Assembly (NCBI RefSeq): GCF_003073045.1
Contig: NC_037593.1
Location: 18,884,812-18,948,811, forward strand
DNA: 64,000 nucleotides
Source: Pomacea canaliculata
Taxonomy: Eukaryota > Mollusca > Gastropoda > Architaenioglossa > Ampullariidae
Reading direction: 5' to 3'
Part shown: piece by piece, positions 58,501 through 64,000 of the stretch
Numbering within the stretch: the first letter of the stretch is position 1
How the letters are laid out: each line of letters begins with the position of its first letter
Notes under the pieces: model-generated
Told to the model about the DNA's origin: nothing
Database searches by the model: none
The model's input: the letters and a program-made list of their open reading frames with translations, nothing else
Program-made: the position numbers and the translations under genes

Positions 58501-61096
58501 CTTATATTCATTTATAGTTCATATGTTATTTGTTTTCCTGTCCCTTGTACGCTGTCCATGTTTCGTTCTTGTTCTTGAGCGCAGTCCTAAGAGTATGCTC
58601 CTTAGGAGTGTGAACATGCGTTTTACAAATTTTGCATTTATTATTATTATTATTATTTGTTTTTATTCATCATTGGTACTGTTGTTTATTCTTTCATGGT
58701 TCATATGTTATTCATTTGTTTTCCTGTCTCTAGTATGCTGTCCATGTTTCTGTTTCAGTCCCTTTCTTGATTCAGTCTTTGCCCACGTCTCTGGAGTCAT
58801 CCATTCCATTCCTTGTGTTTTGTTTCCCTTTTTCCCTAAAACATCTACAGGTTGTCTTCCATATGCTCTTGAGTGTTGACCAGTGTTCTCCTATTGACTC
58901 TTTTATTTATCAGTCCTGAAAGGGCCTTCTATTTATTCTTGATTTCACACATAAATTTCCCTTGTTTCCTTGTTCTTGAGGTACTGAGAATTAGGCTTGT
59001 GGTGTGGTCTGCCTGCTGGATCAATGAATGACTTCAACTGCATGAGGGGAGCTGCCTAAGCTGCTGGCGAAGTGTTGTTGCGGCTTTATGCTCCTCAAGG
59101 AGTAACAAGGAATAAACTAAACTGACAGCATGCTCCTAAGGAGTGTGAGTGTGGACTTTACAAATTTTGCATTAATAATAATAATAATAAAAAATAATAG
59201 TAATAATTCCATTCTTGTTACTGCTAGCATAACCAAGGAAATATGCTCCAACTTAAATTAGCAGAAAACTATATGCTGTTCTTGCATATTTGGGGATGCT
59301 ATCAATACTATCCACAGCTTATTTAGTGTATGACGATGTTTTGAAGGAAAAGAGGTGCATTTATGGCAAAAGGAAGGGGTTAAAAAGTTCAATTTGATTG
59401 CAGTAAAATAGTTTAAAACTTACTAAAATATTAGAAGTTTCTGAAAACACAGACCTTTCAAAATATGGTTCAGGTCTTTTTAAGTATGAATCACATAATG
59501 ACTTTAATCCCACACTGATGATGCATGCCCCAATGAAGAACAAGACAGCAGCAACACAATTTGAGAGAATAAATGGCAGAACCCACATCTGAGACCTGAA
59601 ACAAAAAAATAAATCCGAAATAATTCATTCTATTAGGGCCAGATATCAACTGAAAAACTGAAAAATTGTCATGATCCATCAAAGCACTATGTCTATTTGA
59701 TCTTAAAAAGATTCTGATCAAAACATAACAAGATACATCCAGTTAGTAATAAAAATATCCATCTAGTGAGGTACATAAAAAAAAATACTTGTGCCTGCTG
59801 GTTTTTTTTTCCAGTAAACAAGTTGGGGAACAGGTTAATTAATATGGTTTCGTGAACAGGTGCTGTACAGAAAGAAACTTTAAACACTAGAGAAGAGAAC
59901 GGAACCCACAACTTAAAATTATTGTCTTGGCAACAAACATTTTACTTGTATACTACTGGACCAGTCTATGGAGCCAAAAAGAAAAATCACTCTAGAAGCC
60001 TGTAAATCTCACTGATGACAAGTATATGGCAGAAGACACTGATCCCTTCAGTAAACAGCAGTGTAAGCAAGAAAAACATGAAAATGATGGAGCAGGAATG
60101 ACCAACTCATTTCACACACACAAAATCTTGATATCATTGCAGAGAAAAGAACGCTTCCACAGAAAAAAATTGTTTTTCTGACCCAAATGTAAATTCAGTT
60201 GTGTTGTATGGAACTGAAACTTGCACAAAAGGTCTGCAAGTTTTCAGTAAATGTTTCAGATGGCTTAAAAGCATCATGAGTAAATTAGAATCATATATGT
60301 ATCAATCTCCTATACTGAATATTTAAATATACTTCCCGCTGAAATTTTAAATGGTTAAGATTTACCAAAATACTAGAGCAGTTAGACGATCTAGATGATT
60401 GAGCTTACATGTACATGCTATATGTGTATACATGTTATTTCTATATTTCTCCACTATTTATGATTACATAAAATAAAGAAGCTTATCATATGCACAAAGA
60501 TGAGATGTGTTATAAAACAATATAACATTGACGTGTTGTTACAGTATTCTCTGTAAGTCTAATAATTCTCACCCAATATTTGGATTTTTCCTGGTGAGGG
60601 CGTAAACATATTGTATTCCCAATCCTAGTGGATAGAAGATGCCCACAAAAACACTTGCAAAAATGATAAAGTTACATGATCCAGCATCTCCAAATTTTGC
60701 AAGGAAGAAGGTACTGTTTTTCCACTGGAATTCTGTGTACAGCAAGCACTGTTTGTCAAAGCTGGTCTGCAAAACAATGATAATAATGCAAAATAATAAT
60801 ACAATAATGTATTATGTTCTCTTTCAGCAGCAACGTACACTACCAATACCACCATTATTAATAATAGCAATTTTTTATAACACAGTAAGTGAGCATTTAA
60901 CTGGTTTTGCTGAAAAAAAGCCAGCCAAAGGTAATGTATCACACACTTATCTCTCTCCCAATATAAATATATGTAAGAATTAGATCCGTTACACCTTCGT
61001 AACTCCAATTGGAATCGAAATGGCAAGACCGCAGACAATGGATGTGAAATACACAACAGTTTGTGCAAGTAAATGAAAATCAAGCAAAAACGCCAT
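55556..61096 (-). CDS. TMEM179B: Transmembrane protein 179B
   Basis: Five exons: 60995-61096, 60573-60766, 59455-59595, 55943-56033 and 55556-55711, 684 nt, 227 residues, in frame (human about 219). The start [12 protein letters not shown] lies in ACGCCATGG. Four hydrophobic segments are seen: [58 protein letters not shown] and [16 protein letters not shown]. The pairing [32 protein letters not shown] matches TMEM179B (RFGTRSLCNS, SCSEAQK, FYSNLHNAETSSWV from memory) better than TMEM179. The exon 3 donor is AG|GTCTGT; a stronger-looking GTAAGT 32 bp on would not keep the frame. Biochemical function is unknown. Intron 3 is 3.4 kb because of LINE insertion. Confidence 0.93.
56180..58665 (+). 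mobile_element. L2/CR1-like LINE, nearly 2.5 kb, 5'-truncated, in TMEM179B intron 3
   Basis: The plus strand shows, in order, the end of the endonuclease ([20 protein letters not shown], about 56275), the RT entry [10 protein letters not shown] (about 56975), [14 protein letters not shown] (about 57200), GVPQGS (about 57370), [13 protein letters not shown] with the catalytic YADD (about 57465), [20 protein letters not shown] (about 57940), and an [15 protein letters not shown] end (about 58335). The 3' UTR closes with TGCTCCTTAGGAGTG and a TTATTATTATT tail. Several stops and frameshifts mean it is inactive. It is antisense to TMEM179B. Confidence 0.9.
58666..59195 (+). mobile_element. Second LINE 3' UTR copy in tandem with the first
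   Basis: TTCATATGTTATTCATTTG and TTTTCCTGTCTCTAGTATGC repeat the 3' UTR of the preceding LINE. It ends with GCATGCTCCTAAGGAGTGTG, then CAAATTTTGCATTAATAATA. About 360 bp in the middle is unmatched, so it is a divergent subfamily or carries an insert. Confidence 0.6.
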
Positions 61097-61164
61097 GGTT
61101 TCTTCTACCGCGATTTACTTCCTTAATTAAATATGCCGCGCAGCTGTCATTCGATAGCGACATT

Positions 61165-61320
61165 CATCAATACAGGGAAGGTTGGATGTCAGGGTTCAGC
61201 TCTCATCTCGGGCACGCTGTTCTTTCTCTGCATGTGACATCTGATTATAGGGCTGGCTGCCTTGCCGTGATTTAGCCTTATAGTAGCTGGCTCGGAGTAA
61301 AACACCAGTCCCCCTCTCTC
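61165..61320 (+). mobile_element. tRNA-derived SINE (family 1), 5'-short copy
   Basis: It matches the full copy over GGTTCAGCTCTCATCTCGGG, CACGCTGTTCTTTCTCTGCA, GGGCTGGCTGCCTTGCCGTG and AAAACACCAGTCCCCC. The tRNA A-box part is lost. It lies just upstream of TMEM179B. Confidence 0.8.
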
Positions 61321-61839
61321 CTGAACTAAGCGCAGAAATCTTTAAGCCACACCCACTTCACCTAAAGGAAAATATCGTTTTTAAACAATCTCTTTCACCC
61401 ACAAGGAAGAAATCAGAATCTTTATTACGGTTGCAACTCGTTTTCTTGATACAAAGATTGGGAAAATAGTGGTTTATATACCTGCTAATGAAATAATCAG
61501 TAGTGTACGTAGGGGAAGATGCACGGCGACTATTGCAGTGCAAAAAAATTAAGCTTGTTGCTCGACCGGGTGCACAGTCCTTTTGTATATTATAAGAACG
61601 GAATATGCTACACGTGTTTCTTTTGCACCTGGCAAATTAAAGAAACAATGTTATTTCACGAAGTGAGCACTATAAAGAAAAAATATAATGTAGATAAATT
61701 AGATACTCTTTATATTTCACATATAGTCATCAAATGTTTGTGAAATAAACTGAGGACCATATATTGTCCGTGAGTGTCGTTTGAGGTATTCCATGTCTGG
61801 CGATGATTATCTTATAAGTACTTTAACTGTATTTTCGAT

Positions 61840-62340
61840 CACCTGCAGTTTTTCTCATCACTTTTATTTCGTAGTACCGATTCTAATAGGCAATGACAAC
61901 AAACAGTACCGATGCGCGATTGTCCTAGAAAATAAAGCGCAATATATCTTCCCATATGGCTCTTTGGGGACCTGTGTTGTACACTGGCTCTGGGTTTGCT
62001 CGGCTCACAATTCGACAACCGTGGCATGTCTTGCAATATTTCTATGTAGCTTTCTCCATGTGTGGCCACCATACTTTTGTTTCGTCCCGACCACAGTTAA
62101 GTGTCAGTCATGTACTGCTGTCAACACCTGTGGTCTCAGCTTCCTCGGGATGACAATTCGTGAACCTCTCAGTATCAACTTTCCTACAGAACATAGCTCA
62201 GGTAGCATATAGCTTGTCCACGTTTTACCAATTTCCTGTCTCTGAAATACGCTGGCGAATTCCTTCTTGTTCCTCATCCTTTTCCGCTTCTTCTTCGATC
62301 TCTAATATCGTCAGGGCATTCAGTCTCGGAGTACATTGAC
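61840..62340 (-). mobile_element. Ty3/Gypsy LTR-retrotransposon pol fragment (fossil)
   Basis: Minus-strand translation resembles the stretch of Gypsy pol between RNase H and integrase, and the beginning of integrase with its zinc-binding region. It is broken and short, with no LTR, protease or reverse transcriptase nearby. It looks like an old relic. Confidence 0.55.
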
Positions 62341-62764
62341 TTTCCTCGCTACTTCCTATACCCGCCCATTCACCCACCGCACGGACACTGTGATCTCTAC
62401 GTTAAACTTAAATTATCTTTCTCATGGTAACCTCCTCTTTTTCATCATCCTCCCAATGTAGTTGTTTATTTGGTGTTGGAGAAACTGGAAGAGAAAGCTT
62501 CACTGTGTCGTTAAGTAACTACGAAAAAAAGCACCTTTGACCTCGTTAGAGGCTGCAGCGCCAGCGCGGCAGGCCTCCTTCCTCTCGGTTCACAGAGTGG
62601 CCACTCATCAGTAAAATACATACCTCTTCATTGCCAATTCCCCTAGTTGCACATAAATCCACATAAATTCTAGAAGTTCATGCGCGATAAATCCTCGGTG
62701 TCCAAGTTTGTGCAGGGTGTGTCCTATCATGCATCCACTCTTGCGCTTCTTGATGTTTGGGCTA
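62341..62764. other. Spacer, nothing recognised
   Basis: A CpG-containing stretch near 62545-62590 (GCAGCGCCAGCGCGGCAGG) is the only notable feature. Confidence 0.35.
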
Positions 62765-64000
62765 TAGTGTATAGGTATTATTATAAATAGTTCCATCAAA
62801 TAATAACAGATTGCTAAAAAGTGTAGTTGCTGTTACTTTGTCACAGACATTTACATTATAAAAGAGCAGGAATACTTTAGGTATTCTCATCAGTAGAAAT
62901 GTAAAAATACACCCACTATAAATGTAAGGAATCCTTATTGCAGTAGGTCTCAAAAGATATGTAGTATAAAAATGGATCAACTTAATTGATATAAAACAAT
63001 GGCAAGAAAAAACAAGTTGCATTTTTTCAAAAAGCAGTGTTTACAAACACGTATGCAATCAAGCAAATTGTAGGTAACTCCAGGAAAACTTAATATAATT
63101 TCAAAATTTAATAAACTCTGAGCTGTAACATAATGCAAAGAAAAAGAAAAATGCATATTCCTGTCAAATATGAAAATGTAGTCCATATCACATTTTGTTC
63201 AGCTCTACATTTTATAGAGTATAGTTTAATTATTAAAATTATAGCTGGTGTAATATGTGATCTCAAACAATACTGATGAATTACATAAATTAGTATCACA
63301 GTTTATGTATGCTTTATATCACATTTTGTCAGCTGATCTTTGTCATTATAAAAAATACTGTCCCTGTACATCTTTGGCAGGAAGCTGAGAACAACTGATC
63401 CTAAAAATAATTACTGAATAATTACAATGAACATTGTCGTGATGCTGATCCTGATAAATGCTTTACTAATGAAGAATAGGAAGATGTCTTTTTTATAAAT
63501 GCTGATAACACTCATTTCAGATTTGCTAAAGGGCAAATCCTTATAGCTGACAATGAAGGACATATATAAGCATGATCAAAATATTGATATCTTATATATG
63601 AGATTGATTTAGTGAGTAATATCTCAACAAACATTGACACAGCCGACAAAGTAGCTAAAGTGAACAATGTACCAACAATACTTCCAACTTAATGGGCATA
63701 AGGCTTAGGGAATCACTGTCATATAATCTATAAGCTCAGTATAGCAGTACCAGTGGAATTTTCTTATGTTCTGCTATTTGGGACAATCAAGGGGAAAGCC
63801 CAGTTTCTATGAACCATAAATTTCAAAGGCACATATTCCGGTGTACCAAGAGCTCTAGTTAACACTGAAAAGTCAAAATATCCAAACATATGGCGATTTT
63901 GTAACATATAGCTTTTCATTCCAGTATGAGAGGGATGTGCACTAGATAACAGATTAATTTTTAATGTTGTGGGGAATGTTCTTTTCATTAGTAACTCTAA
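62765..64000 (-). repeat. Diverged tandem copy of the TMEM179B 3' flank
   Basis: In the same order and orientation as 54720-55430, with an extra roughly 400 bp inside: ATAGTTCCATCAAATAATAA, TTTACATTATAAAA, AAGTTGCATTTTTTC, GAAAGCCCAGTTTCT, TAACATATAGCTTTTCATT and GAGGGATGTGCACTAGA. The window ends where copy 1 is about 130 bp short of the TMEM179B stop codon. Confidence 0.75.

Overview
This is a eukaryotic, AT-rich nuclear window with spliced animal genes, almost always GT-AG introns, long UTRs and many short retroelement fragments. Protein similarities are bilaterian. A repeat core (GTAAGAGGCGACTAA type) and tRNA-derived SINEs resemble repeats I remember from mollusc genomes, so a gastropod or other mollusc is my best guess (inference, no species named).

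Layout, left to right. (1) 1-7290: the last two exons of a plus-strand LBR/TM7SF2-type delta(14)-sterol reductase, with a probable solo LTR and SINEs in its last intron and UTR. (2) 11796-18163, minus: a ten-exon radial spoke head gene (RSPH4A/6A type). (3) 18847-24102, plus, head to head with it: SAV1 (Salvador), a Hippo-pathway scaffold with two WW domains, a SARAH domain and large glutamine-rich inserts. (4) 24400-31150: LINE debris and a MITE. (5) 31151-34864, minus: a CCDC42/CFAP73-family flagellar coiled-coil gene. (6) 35700-37300: repeats, including a clean hAT-type MITE. (7) 38090-40808, plus: a secreted saposin-B 'countin-like' gene. (8) 41165-42080: LINE plus SINE. (9) 43106-46071: a small membrane-protein ORF divergent from RNASEH2C. 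(10) 47077-52577, minus: ataxin-3 (ATXN3), with a GC donor in intron 1 and serines where vertebrates carry polyQ. (11) 55556-61096, minus: TMEM179B, whose third intron holds an L2/CR1-like LINE. (12) 61840-62340: an old Ty3/Gypsy pol fragment. (13) 62765-64000: a diverged direct copy of the TMEM179B 3' flank, which predicts a second TMEM179B copy just beyond the right edge.

The genes do not form one pathway. Two are axonemal (RSPH4A/6A and CCDC42). Others serve sterol or nuclear-envelope biology, Hippo signalling, genome maintenance (RNASEH2C) and ubiquitin editing (ATXN3). Several have human counterparts on 11q12-q13 (TM7SF2, RNASEH2C, TMEM179B) and 14q (SAV1, ATXN3), so the cluster may preserve old linkage. 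Exon models were built by eye. Five keep an open frame across every junction (SAV1, CCDC42, countin-like, RNASEH2C/ATXN3, TMEM179B). RSPH4A/6A does so except for one extra base. I found no CRISPR array, no tRNA or rRNA gene, and no convincing novel multi-gene system.
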